A stretch of 64,000 nucleotides of DNA from Plecoglossus altivelis. Its lineage: Eukaryota; Chordata; Actinopteri; Osmeriformes; Plecoglossidae. The stretch lies in the NCBI GenBank assembly GCA_036571765.1, contig BROE01000010.1:10791313-10855312 (forward strand). The letters run 5' to 3'. Shown one piece after another: positions 52,050 to 62,290 of this stretch. The position numbers were made by a program, and so were the translations under genes. The first letter of the stretch is position 1; the number at the start of each line of letters is the position of its first letter. Below the pieces are notes generated by a model. It made no database searches. It was not told where the DNA came from and was given only the letters and a program-made list of their open reading frames with translations.

Positions 52050-53648
52050 TATTTGAAGACCTCTGGAACATGAAACCTTAAGCACGATGGACTAAAGATA
52101 AGGCAAAGTGTTTGGATAAGCGTGTCTGCTCAGTTGACCAACTGCTCAGAAAGTGCTTACATTTTCCTGTCACCATCCATCAGTCATTGTCAACACATTT
52201 CAGTACATTACAGTTAATTTCAATACAATTCGATTCCGTTCGTGTGCTTGGGTCCGTTCGCACAGACTCCAAACAGAGGACAACCTGAAGTTTGTCTCGT
52301 GTGCAGACTTTTTTTTGTGTGTTTTTCCGTATAACTAAAAACATTCAGTATGTTATCATTTAGTCCTAAAAACAAGGTGTGTTTCTTCGCATGCAGGATG
52401 CTTAATGAAGATCGTTTACTCATAGTAGTAACTGGTAGTGATTAATACACAGCACGACAGTGTTGCCGACGTGTCGCTAAGAGTGCTCGATCCTACAGGA
52501 ATCTGCACGTCAGTCACATATTACATTTTCTTTTACAGGAAGAAAGTGCAATCCATAACTCGGATGGACCGTCTAGCATACAACTGATTAACCATTGTCT
52601 CTGGTGCTGATAAAACCAATGGTCCTTTCAAAGGGGGGGTTTACATCTTAACTAATTAAGAGACAATTAACTTTTTTTTTTATCCTACAGAATATTGGTA
52701 ACTTTGCCTAAGTGTTACAGATACACCTTTATAGAGGCTGTTAAATGCTAATGAAAATATTATGTCATTAAAATCTCAACAAATAATAAGAAATATTCAA
52801 ATCTGCTTTACAATCTAGCTTGTGTACAGTGTTCTAGAAAAAAAAAGAATCAACTTAACAATTACATCATTTACAAAAATACCGAACTTTAGTAATTGCA
52901 ACTTTAGGTTGCCACAGCAACAACTTAATATCGTTATGAAATACTATCATACTAGAGTGAAAAGTACATCCTTTTAAAATTGTCTTATTTTTCTATTTTT
53001 TTCGTGGTAAAATGTTATCTATACAATAAACATTTTAATATTTTAATATTTTTTAAAGTTTTTTTTGTTTTGTTTTTACGATACAAGCAATTTCAGAGCC
53101 TTGCTCATTACTGCAATGCGATGACCTGTGTTGATGACAAGGCGAGAAAGATCCAGTAGCTTTCTATTGGTGGCTTATAAGACTCCACCCCCTATCCCTG
53201 CCCAGCTCTTCAGTTCCTGAGCTGACAGACTAGACCTTGAGAAGGGACCACCGTGCAGAATGGAGCACAGCTCAATAAATTACATTCATTTCCAAATATA
53301 ATAGGTTACAACATTGTTCCAACTCAAATTTGACAAAGTAAAATAAGATAAATTACAACAAAATATATCTTCTTTTTTTCCCCCACCACACCAAAAGTTA
53401 CATTAAAACTGTAACTTTTGTGAAGAAAACCTTAGTAAAAGTGAATGAAAAACTAAAGGAAACGTAAGCGTCAAGACCTGTGTCGTATTTTGCTGAATCA
53501 GATGTGTCTTGTTGTGGATTGTCTATAAATCAAGCACCATGAATAAACATCATGATTCTGATCAAATTCTTTTGGACACAAACACACACCCCTCTTTCAT
53601 ACACACACACACACAGACTTTCCTCTCCCTCTCTTTCACTCACACACA

Positions 53649-53680
<32 letters not shown>

Positions 53681-55750
53681 TGTGTAATACCACAGACATT
53701 GAATACACTGCCATAAAGACAGCTCATATAGTATGGATGTTGCTTTAAAACAATGCTAGTACGTTTTGAAACATATTGGCATGTAAATAACAGATTCTTC
53801 TAATGATAGTCTTGACACACATACCTTGATAGTTACATCAAACAACACAATTTGAAATTGAGATAGAATACACTGCTATGACCATGAATATAAACTCTCA
53901 AAATAAGAGACATATGCCACGTACACACACACACGCACACACATCACAATACATCGTCTGTGTCACTTTTCCCATGTAAACTACTTAAAACCATGGTAAG
54001 AATGAACATTACATCATGAAATATTCAACAAACATTCTAGCAAGCTACCCTAATTCGACTGTTGTCTCTCTTTGTATTTTTGTTGTTGTTGAAGTGACAA
54101 AAGAACTGGTTGCGTTGTTGAAAAGACGTCTAATGACATGCATCACATCACACGGCCGGCCACCTTTTCGGACCCTTTGGAGCGTTGCTTTGCCCAACCT
54201 GTTTCTATCCTGCGACAAAAAAGTAAGATTCTCTGGATGCTTATGGTGGTCAAGGATTTTTTTTTCTTTTTCTTCAGGCACTTGTACTGTTTCTAGAATG
54301 GAACAGGATTATCGGTGATAGCAGGGTTGATGACTGACAGTCACAGATAGCCCTCCAGTCCAAAGTTCAAGTCATCTCACTTGATGAGGATCGTCGAATG
54401 CACCTTTCCAGTCTTAGCACTTGTTTCACCCCTCTGTGACACCTGCCACCCCTCCCCCCCTCCCCCTCCTCCCCAGGCCTTGTCCTGTGTTGAGGAGCAC
54501 GGAGGCCTCGGCAGGGGGCTTCTGATACCCCCTCCCACCCCACCACCCACCCCCCCCCACCCCCGGGGTCTGTCTGTCCCAGTCTGCCGGCAGACCTCCA
54601 GGCCCCCCGCCACACTGCCAAGGGCTGGGCCTCCCCACTGCCTTCTCCAGCCCTCAGCACAAAACAGCAGCTGGCCAGAGGACCTCTCCTCCCACCCATG
54701 GCCTCGGGACTCCCCCTCGGATGAACCCCGCCCCGTCCCCAAACCCAGCACCTATTCTAAAGACGAAACTGAATGGGACACGGCTAAAACAAACTAGAAC
54801 CCCCATCCTCCCAGGTGTCCTGTTCAGCAGAGCTGTGGACGGGCAGACACAGCCTTGCTGAGGTGGTCATGGAGGTGGTCATGGAGGCGTCCCTCGCCCA
54901 GTCTCCTCCCTCATCTGTCCTGTCAGCGATGGGGACCTCGTGTTTTGGCAAGATGAATAGCATTCGTTTTCTTGACGCCCCATTATCTTACGATGGCAAG
55001 CGGTCCCCATTGTAGACACAGTGTACCACAGGATCTTAAAGGGGGGTTGTGGGAGTGTGTGTAGGTGGATGTGTGCGTGTGTGTGTGTGTGTGGGAGGGT
55101 TGAGTTCCATTATCACTAGGACAGTCTAGTTAGTAAACACTGAGCTCATTTTGCCCTGCGACATTCATATATATATATATATAATATTGAAAGAAACTTT
55201 GAGCTTGGCCAAAAGCACCAGGAGTAACTGGTATCATTACATTGAGAGGGGAGTTCTCTGTGACGTCGAAAACAATGAAGCACTCGACAATAAGCACTAT
55301 GTCTGTTATAGTGCAAATAAGGAGCTTTTCAGGGCTGAACATTGTGCAGATGTTCCACGTCTCTGAACAAAATATGAAAAGAGGGGACCCACTTTTTTTT
55401 TTTTCGTTGGGGGGGGGGGGGGGGAGGGAGAGGAACGATCGTTAAAACAAATTCTCCGCCTGTGCCTCGGTGTAGAGCTGTACATTTTCGGTTTGTCTTT
55501 TTCACCTTTATCGTTTTTCTAGCCATACATATACATCTTCTTTATGCCTTTTTTTTTGTTGTTGTCGTATTTCCTTTCTTCTTCTCCTGTGTATCTTACA
55601 CCAGCACTCATGTCTTATGGTTAACTGTTGACTGTCACTGTTAGCATGCAGGTTGCTGTACCTCTAGCTGGGAGGGTTGGTAGTATTTACATAAGAACTG
55701 CTTGGGGCTTCGTAGGACAGCTTCTGGACACGCCATTTGATTCATGACCA

Positions 55751-55765
55751 TTACTTCAGGATTAT
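55751..55765 (-). other. mbnl2: Coding start of the probable mbnl2 terminal exon
   Basis: The minus strand has a strong acceptor (TCTTTCCCTTCTCAG), then ATA ATC CTG AAG TAA in the phase left by the 95-nt exon. It gives a four-residue end, IILK. The alternative end through a 64-nt exon, known in MBNL1, was not found. Confidence 0.55.
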
Positions 55766-56731
55766 CTGAGAAGGGAAAGACAGAGAGAAGAACAATGAGG
55801 GGGGGGAGAAAAAAAACGCAGGAAAAAAAGAGGGTTGTTTACTTCCAAACCCTACGTGTGATACACTCTGCCAAGCTCCTGGTCACACTAACAGAACTGA
55901 GGGGGGTGGGGGGTGGGGGTGAACGCAGGGGGGAGTGCGGATGACTATGTTGCCGTCCCGACCCAGACTGAGCACATTGAGTTGGTGCCGAGGCTGGGTG
56001 CCAGAGAGGCACAATGAGAGGGAGACGGAGAGGAATCCAAAAGAGAGATGCGAAGAGAGGTGGAAGGAAGAGGGAGAGCAAGAGGCCACTGTGGCTGTCT
56101 CAAGCAGGGGAGCCAGCTGATTGGCTGGACCTGGTGCTGCCGGACAGAGCATCACAGGGTGTGCAGCGTGGCTATTTGCCACAGTGGGGGGGGGGAAGGG
56201 GTGAAGGAAGTCGACTTCACAGCGTGCCACAGCACAGGTCACCAGCAAGCAAGCAGACAGGCAGGCAGACATGCAGACAGGTAGGCAGGCAGACAGGCAG
56301 GGAAGTGGACCACACAGACCACTGAGATGGGAACCCAAATGGAGCAGGAACGATGGGGGATGAAGAAGCGTTTTTTTTTTCTTTTCACAAATATTGCTGC
56401 AACTAAGTGTCCAACTAAGTCTGCATCCACCCCAAGAGGGCCGATCAGTCCTGCTGCTCTCCAACAAGACCTTTCTGCAGCTCACCTGCATTGACAGCCA
56501 GCAGAGGGCGCCATCACATCAACCCTTGGAGGTGATGGATGGTTGCGCTTGCGGCTAAGACAGTGAGTCTTATTAATATGACCCAGACAGTACGATATGG
56601 GCCTGGCCAGCGGGGAGTCGAAGTATGACTAAAGTCATGTGTTAACCAGCTTCACAGAGACAGTGACTCAGCGATGATGAGATTCACATCAGGGGCCTGT
56701 GGTGGCAACCATCTGGGACAGAGAGCTGGTT

Positions 56732-56768
<37 letters not shown>

Positions 56769-57417
56769 GTGTACACGCGCACACACACGCGTACACAAAC
56801 ACATGGGGCGACGAGAGTTAAGAGTGAGGGTAGGGGGTTGGGAGGTCTTGACACACAAATGCACACACACAAGAGCGTACACACACACACACACACACAC
56901 ACTGAGGTAAACAGACACAAACGCGCGCACACTTGTCTGTTTGCTCAATCAGCATTCAGGGCGGATGCTCTGTCCTACAGGGAAGGGGAATGGAATGAGA
57001 GAGAGCAAGATAGAGACACAGAGAGCATGAAGAGAGAGAGCAGGGGAGAGAGAGCACGCAAGAGAGCGACAGCTGTAAGGGAGAGAGAGATAAGACCCAG
57101 AGAGAGAGAAAGAGAGAGCAATCAAGAGAGAGAGAACAAGGGAGAGAGAGCAATAGAGAGAGATGTAAGGGAGAGAGAGAAAGATAATAAAAGCCAGAGA
57201 GAGAGAGCGATGAAGAGAGAAGAACAAGAGAGAGAGAGAGAGCAAGAGAGAGAGACAGCTGTAAGGGAGAGAGAGAAAGATAATACATGCCAGATAGAGA
57301 GAGAGATCGATCAAGAAAGATAGAGCAAGAGAGATAGAGCAAGAGTGAGAGAGCGAGCGAGAGAGAGACAGCTGTAAGGGAGAGAGAGAGAGAGAAAGGT
57401 AATAAAAGCCAGCGGGA

Positions 57418-57455
<38 letters not shown>

Positions 57456-57469
57456 TAATAAAAGCCAGC

Positions 57470-57523
<54 letters not shown>

Positions 57524-57534
57524 GAGAGAGAGAA

Positions 57535-57565
<31 letters not shown>

Positions 57566-60500
57566 CAAGTCAGCAAGAGAGGGAGGGAGATGAGCAGACA
57601 GACATCAGTGGTGCTGGTGCTCCCAGTCCCACACCTGCATCTTTAACAAGGCGCTCTGCTCCCCGCTGCTGCAGCCCGTCACTCACAGGAAGCAGCCCTG
57701 ACTCACAGGAAGTGAGCTCACTGTCAGCCAATAAGGTGGAAGAGCGCAAGGAGCCTCCCGGAGGGCTGAATGAGTAGCCAGATCAGAGTGTTCACCAGTC
57801 TACAGTGATGCTTCCCGGTGCTCGGAGTATTCGGCTGGCACTAATAACACACGCACCTCGACCCCCCCCCCCTTGTCTGAGGTTGCAGATTGTACATAAA
57901 ACATCGCAACCTTCAATAATGTAACGTAACGACAACAGCGCAGGGAACCGTACAGATGCTGTTGGTGGGGGGGGGGGTGCTCCGAGGAGAGGTGAATGCT
58001 GTGTCATGCAGCGGCTGGTGCAGTAATGCAGACCCAGGCAGGGGTAGCAGGGGTAAGCAGGGGTAACAAGGGTAAGTAGGGGTAACAGTGGAGGGTTGGG
58101 GGAGATGTGCACACCGCAGGCAGAGACTCTAATTGTCAGGTCTAAATCGGTGTGTGTCTGCTCTGTCCACAACACGCACCCTCGCACAACACACACATCG
58201 TCTCATCCACCCGCTCCTACCAGGCATTCCACACCCTTACAGCACCACTGCACCACCACACCACAACAACACCACACCACACCACCACACACCCATGCAC
58301 ACACACCACACCACAACACACACACACACACACGCACACACACACCACACTCACGGCTTGGGCGCCGCACAACACACACGTCGTGGCTAGGTGGCGTCCG
58401 TTGACCTGGCATTCGACGCAGCGTGCCGCGGCGTCCACACACCAATTGGGCTGTGCTTCCGGCGCCTGCTGACAGCATGGCCAGCGTAGCACCGGGTGGC
58501 CGGTCGTGACGAGCCATTGTTTAGCCTGGGTTCGGAAAGCCGGCACATCCTTCTCGTCTCTGGAACAGTAAAGAGGGCAGAGTGGCTGGAGTCTAGTATG
58601 GCGGTGTTCCTCGACGCAGGCTATCGCCTGCCCTTTCTAGCCGCTGCTCCTGACCCCCCCCATCCGGCCCCCCCAGTCTCTACCCCTCCTCTACACATTT
58701 CTGGTAGGGGCCCTCTGTCTCACACTTAATCCGCACCGCTACTTGATTCGGGACCCGTGCCCTGTCTTTCTTGGTCATGCTAGATTCACCCGATCGACTG
58801 TGCTCAATATGTTCGCCTGAACTGTCCCCAGGGCACTGCTCTATCAAGACTGCCCAGAGATGTGTGTGTGTGTGTGTGTGTGGATATGTGTGTGTGTACG
58901 TAGGCGTTCGACAGACACACAGATGACGTTCAAATGCAGATGAAAAGGGACACTTGAGGACACACACATAAATGAGGAAGGGGAACAACAACAAAAAAAT
59001 AACCCACAAATGGACATGCCAAACAGGAAGTTACGCAACACAACTACCATTTGCAAACGTGAAAAAGCTCTGAATAAGTGCTCTGTTGAGCCAAGGGAAC
59101 TGGTCGCACGGTCCATCTGAGCCCATCAATTAGACGTCCCGAATAAAAGTAGCAAGGATCTGAACAATCCTCTTCCCCCTCTTTAAAAAGGGGACCGACG
59201 TGCCTGATGTTTGGTGTGCTGTCTTCCTGCCAGCTAAGGAAGCTAGCAGGAGCAGAGCAGGTGAGCTGGCCTCAGCTTGGCCTTCAGAAACTTATTCAGA
59301 GCTCAAAGGGGGGACGGCAGAGAGAAAGCTTAAAAAGGAGCAAACCTGATTGGCTGGTGCTGTTGCTGCGTAGGGGACACTTGTGGCAGGAGTTGTGGCT
59401 GCAGAGACAGTAGCAGGCGTAGCGCTGTACATCATGGGAACTTTTTTCGGGACGGGGGGGGGGGACAGGGGGGGAAGGGTAGGCACCGTGGAGGCAATGG
59501 ACAGGGAGAGGGTGGAGCGTTATGGTAACCGTGGTAACAGGCGCGTTTGGGTCGTGTTGTTTTATGTTGTGGTTTTGTTTCGTTTTAGGCGTGGTGGATT
59601 TGTTTTTTTTCCCGAGCGGCAAGCCATCGTTAGGTTAGCCCAGCAGATGGCATGCCATGGCAATGCAAAGCGAGAACGCATTGGGAGGAGAACACAAAAA
59701 ACACAGGAGAGAAGCTGATTACAATCACAAGTCAAGGAAATTTAGCCAGACAATCAGTTGTTCCCAGAGAAGATTCAGATATCAGATGCTAAATTTTAAA
59801 AGCAAAAAGCTCCCCTTGGATTTGATTGCCCAAATCACAATCAAATATTCTCTCTGAGAAACTGATCAAATTTCCTAATTAACAGAGCACAGCAACAGAC
59901 AGTTTCTATTAAACAACAAGAAATTCAACTGGAACTTTTACATACATTTCATTGACATGGCATTAATGTCAAAAGCTCATTGACTATGACCTAAGCATTG
60001 ACAGGAGAGTCAGAGTCATCGTATCTCACAGGAGAGCTCAGATCGCCTCACGCCACCTCCCACCGCCTGTCTCACCCATTTCTTTTACGTGCCGTTGATG
60101 TTACAGGGCGCTGCTTGTCAACGGGCTGGGCGGGGAGGTGGGGCGATGTGATCGAGTCACCTATGAGAGCTGAGGACAGACCCCCCACCCCCCCACCCCT
60201 CACCCCCACCCCACCCCCATGTCGGAGGTCTAGAGAGACAGAGAGAGAGAGAGTAAGGGAGGAGAAGGACCTACCAAGGCTGCTAGCAGGAGTCATGCAC
60301 AAGACTGACCCTGTGTGCCCATGCAGTGGACAGTGAACAGGAGTTAACAAGGGGAGGAAAAACAAGGGTTAGAGAAGAACCAGAGGCCTGACCAAAACAC
60401 AGCATGCTGTTCATACAGGTTGATTCACAAGGCTTAGCTATTGGCGGGTTCTCTAAAAAACTGCTGGAACATTCTGGAAAGCTTGGGGAGGGGGTCCTCA

Positions 60501-62247
60501 TTTGTACTGAAACCAATTTACAGCACGGTAGGTAGAAAATAACATGGGGGGGGGGGGGAGTGCTTTTACCACCCTATAGGACTAAATATAGTTCTGTGGG
60601 AGGATGCAACAAATGGGTTCTTTTCAGTGCGCGAGGGTAGAGGGAGGTTAGGAGGCTGGAGGCTAGAGGCTGTTATCAGAGCGGAACATGCAGCGAGGGT
60701 GGACTGCGGCTGTCTGAACGAGAGCTTCCCACACAGGGCCGCTGGCAGGTGGGAACAGGGGAGAGGAGAGGGGCCACAAGGCATCAACCACCACGGAGGA
60801 GAGGGGGGAGGGACGGCTAGAAGTCTCTTCAAGCGCAAGGCCGAGCACAAGTGGAGCTATTAGCAACCGCTAACTCCCTTCTCCGCTAGCCTCAGGTATG
60901 GCTTGGAGCTTAGAGAGCTGGCTAGCCAGCTTCTGTGGGAATAAACAACAGTGATGGAGAGAGTAGCGCTTCGCCCAGCGAGAGGTGACCCTCCTTCTTA
61001 TCGCCGAAACAGCAGGCGACAAGTGTTTGTTTTTTTGTCAACGCCGATTGGCACCTCGCGGGCGCTGCCGCTAAATACGGAGGTGTGGAAAACGCCAGGT
61101 GTATTTGAGAGCATTTCCACTCGCCCCACATCCCTTCATCAGCAGGTTTAACTGCAGGACTTTTTTATGAACCTGATCAAAGCTTAGCTGCGTCTCCACC
61201 TAGTTTAACCACCTGGCAGCCATAACCTGTCCTTACATGGGGCGTGTATTCACTCCAAGTGCAGGCATTAATTACACCGCTATCACACGTGTAAGCTTCA
61301 ATTCGGACGCAAATTTGTGTCCTGTATGCGCGTGTTAGTTTGTTAAAGAAGGAGAGGGCATCCTGTCAACGCGTCGTTTTCAAACGACTCAACCGTGTAC
61401 TTGATGCTTGCGTGGGGACTTGAGAGAGTTAGGGGGAAGCGACATCCAGTGTGTGTGTGTGTGTGTGCGAGCGTGCGTGCGTGAGTCACGTTCGGGTGTG
61501 TCTCCTACCTGTGGGAAAGAAAGCAGGCTGCTGGAGCTGTGCGTTGGCCAAGGCCTGCTGATAGTGCAAAACACTGGGGTTGAAGAGAGTGCTGGCCCCG
61601 TTGCTCTTCTCCAGGGCTTGTCTCTTTGGTAGCGGCTGCAGCATGCCGTGGGGGAACGCCTGTGCAGGGGGAGGGAGGGGGGAAGGAGGGGGGGACAACG
61701 GAGGAGAGGAGGAGGGAGGAGAGGAGGAGGAGGGTGGAGGTTAGACCAGAGGCTCAGGCCTCGCACCAGCAACATGCCAGTCTTGGTAACAAGATCACAC
61801 TCTGCTCTGTCGTTGGCTATAGGCACAGCACAGGTTACGACAAGGTCACGATGGCAACTTAGGTTTAAAATAGTCACAGACGATGAAGGGAACTACACAC
61901 GATATTTAGCAAGGCAGTTATCAACAATACACTTACAGCGTTCCAAAACAATCAGGAGATACTAAAGAATTAGCACAGGTAAACATTGTGTAACTGTTAC
62001 ACAATTTGTGAACGTAAATCATAGTTAAACATTACTTGACGAGTTACTAAGCAAATTGTAGGATATCTATTGCATATACAAATACTGGGTGTGTCTTACT
62101 AGTTTCAAAAGCAAAAAGCCAAATTATATTCAGTGAGTTGCTACAGTACATTAAAAAGCTACATGCAAAGCAAAAGGTGAAAGGTCAAAGTACCAGGTCT
62201 ACAGTTGCCTCGTGGGGTCGCTTCATTGCTTTGGCAGTCGACTGAGT
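55751..62247 (-). CDS. mbnl2: MBNL2, muscleblind-like splicing regulator 2, C-terminal exons (partial)
   Basis: Minus-strand exons seen are 62194-62247 (54 nt), 61509-61659 (151 nt), 60275-60310 (36 nt), 59346-59440 (95 nt) and a terminal exon whose coding part is 55751-55765. The paired CCCH zinc fingers lie off the right edge. The exons encode TQSTAKAMKRPHEATVDL (nuclear-localisation exon), LPKRQALEKSNGA with FNPSVLHYQQALANAQLQQP, GSVLCMTPASS, and VPMMYSATPATVSAATTPAT with SVPYAATAPANQ. The last exon would add IILK and stop. All phases fit. Sizes 54, 36 and 95 equal the known alternative exons of vertebrate MBNL genes. MBNL proteins bind YGCY in pre-mRNA and control exon use. The PMM...SAATTPATSVP wording and the neighbour rap2a favour mbnl2 over mbnl1 and mbnl3. 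Confidence 0.88.
56498..56511 (+). promoter_or_regulatory. CTCF-like core motif, full match
   Basis: CCAGCAGAGGGCGC matches all 14 positions of the CTCF core CCASYAGRKGGCRS. It lies in the mbnl2 last intron. Occupancy is untested. Confidence 0.45.
56732..56765. repeat. (CA)n microsatellite in mbnl2 last intron
   Basis: About 16 CA units, followed by further CA/CG-rich DNA to about 56800. Confidence 0.9.
57000..57566. repeat. GA/CT minisatellite with degenerate ~95-115-bp units
   Basis: A GA-rich plus-strand array in which a longer unit recurs: ACAGCTGTAAGGGAGAGAGA followed by GAAAGATAATAAAAGCCAG-like sequence. Copies centre near 57070, 57165 (degenerate), 57259 and 57370; the AAAGCCAG part recurs at about 57190, 57405 and 57465. 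The mbnl2 transcript would read long pyrimidine tracts with repeated CCCUUACAG. Confidence 0.85.
59346..59440 (-). other. mbnl2: mbnl2 95-nt alternative exon
   Basis: Exactly 95 nt, the size of the vertebrate MBNL exon whose skipping changes the C-terminal frame. It encodes VPMMYSATPATVSAATTPAT and SVPYAATAPANQ. The acceptor is unusual: a C run, then CCCGAAAAAAG directly before the exon. The donor is CAG/GTTTGC, also weak. Confidence 0.8.
60275..60310 (-). other. mbnl2: mbnl2 36-nt alternative exon
   Basis: 36 nt between ACACAG and GTAGGT on the minus strand, encoding SVLCMTPASS. It is phase-neutral, so it can be skipped without a frameshift, as in other MBNL genes. Confidence 0.82.
62162..62167 (-). 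promoter_or_regulatory. mbnl2: RBFOX-type TGCATG downstream of the mbnl2 54-nt exon
   Basis: Minus-strand TGCATG starting about 26 bases after the donor. RBFOX proteins bound downstream of an exon usually promote its inclusion. One motif, function inferred. Confidence 0.4.
62194..62247 (-). other. mbnl2: mbnl2 54-nt alternative exon (nuclear localisation)
   Basis: Exactly 18 codons, TQSTAKAMKRPHEATVDL, matching the TQSAVKSLKRPLEATFDL exon of MBNL1 that drives nuclear retention. The acceptor is A-rich (GCTATTAAAAG). Directly upstream lie several YGCY motifs, and TGCATG occurs about 26 bases after the donor. Confidence 0.88.
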
Positions 62248-62290
62248 CTTTTAATAGCAGGCAGCGAGCACATGATGGCAGTGGGCCAAT
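62248..62290 (-). promoter_or_regulatory. mbnl2: YGCY cluster upstream of the mbnl2 54-nt exon
   Basis: On the minus strand the last 40 or so intron bases read ...CACTGCCATCATGTGCTCGC then TGCCTGCTATTAAAAG, giving five YGCY motifs (TGCC, TGCT, CGCT, TGCC, TGCT). MBNL proteins are known to repress this exon in their own transcripts by binding such sites; use here is inferred. Confidence 0.6.

Larger units (their letters stand above)
51556..55750 (-). other. mbnl2: Probable mbnl2 3' untranslated region
   Basis: AT-rich DNA running from the likely stop (55751-55753) to a minus-strand AATAAA at 51568-51573. It has no recognised exon. It includes a (TTC)n tract at 52016-52049 ((GAA)n in the transcript), AU-rich patches at 52.6-53.4 kb and a CA/TG stretch near 53.58-53.68 kb. 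Muscleblind genes have long 3'UTRs, so about 4.2 kb is plausible. The extent is inferred from the poly(A) signal only. Confidence 0.5.
55766..59345 (-). other. mbnl2: mbnl2 last intron
   Basis: Holds a YGCY-rich patch (56242-56302), a perfect CTCF-like core (56498-56511), CA/TG tracts (56732-56905, 58243-58350), a GA/CT minisatellite (57000-57566) and C/G-rich stretches. No conserved exon was recognised. Confidence 0.6.

Noticed and set aside
56684..56932. Alternative mbnl2 end reading LSVPDGCHHRPLM after the 95-nt exon
   Set aside because: A possible acceptor AACCAG follows a TG run, but the peptide does not match known MBNL ends; the terminal exon at 55765 has a better acceptor.
56956..57576. 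206-codon Leu/Ser-rich open frame on the minus strand
   Set aside because: Pure translation of the CT minisatellite; not a protein gene.
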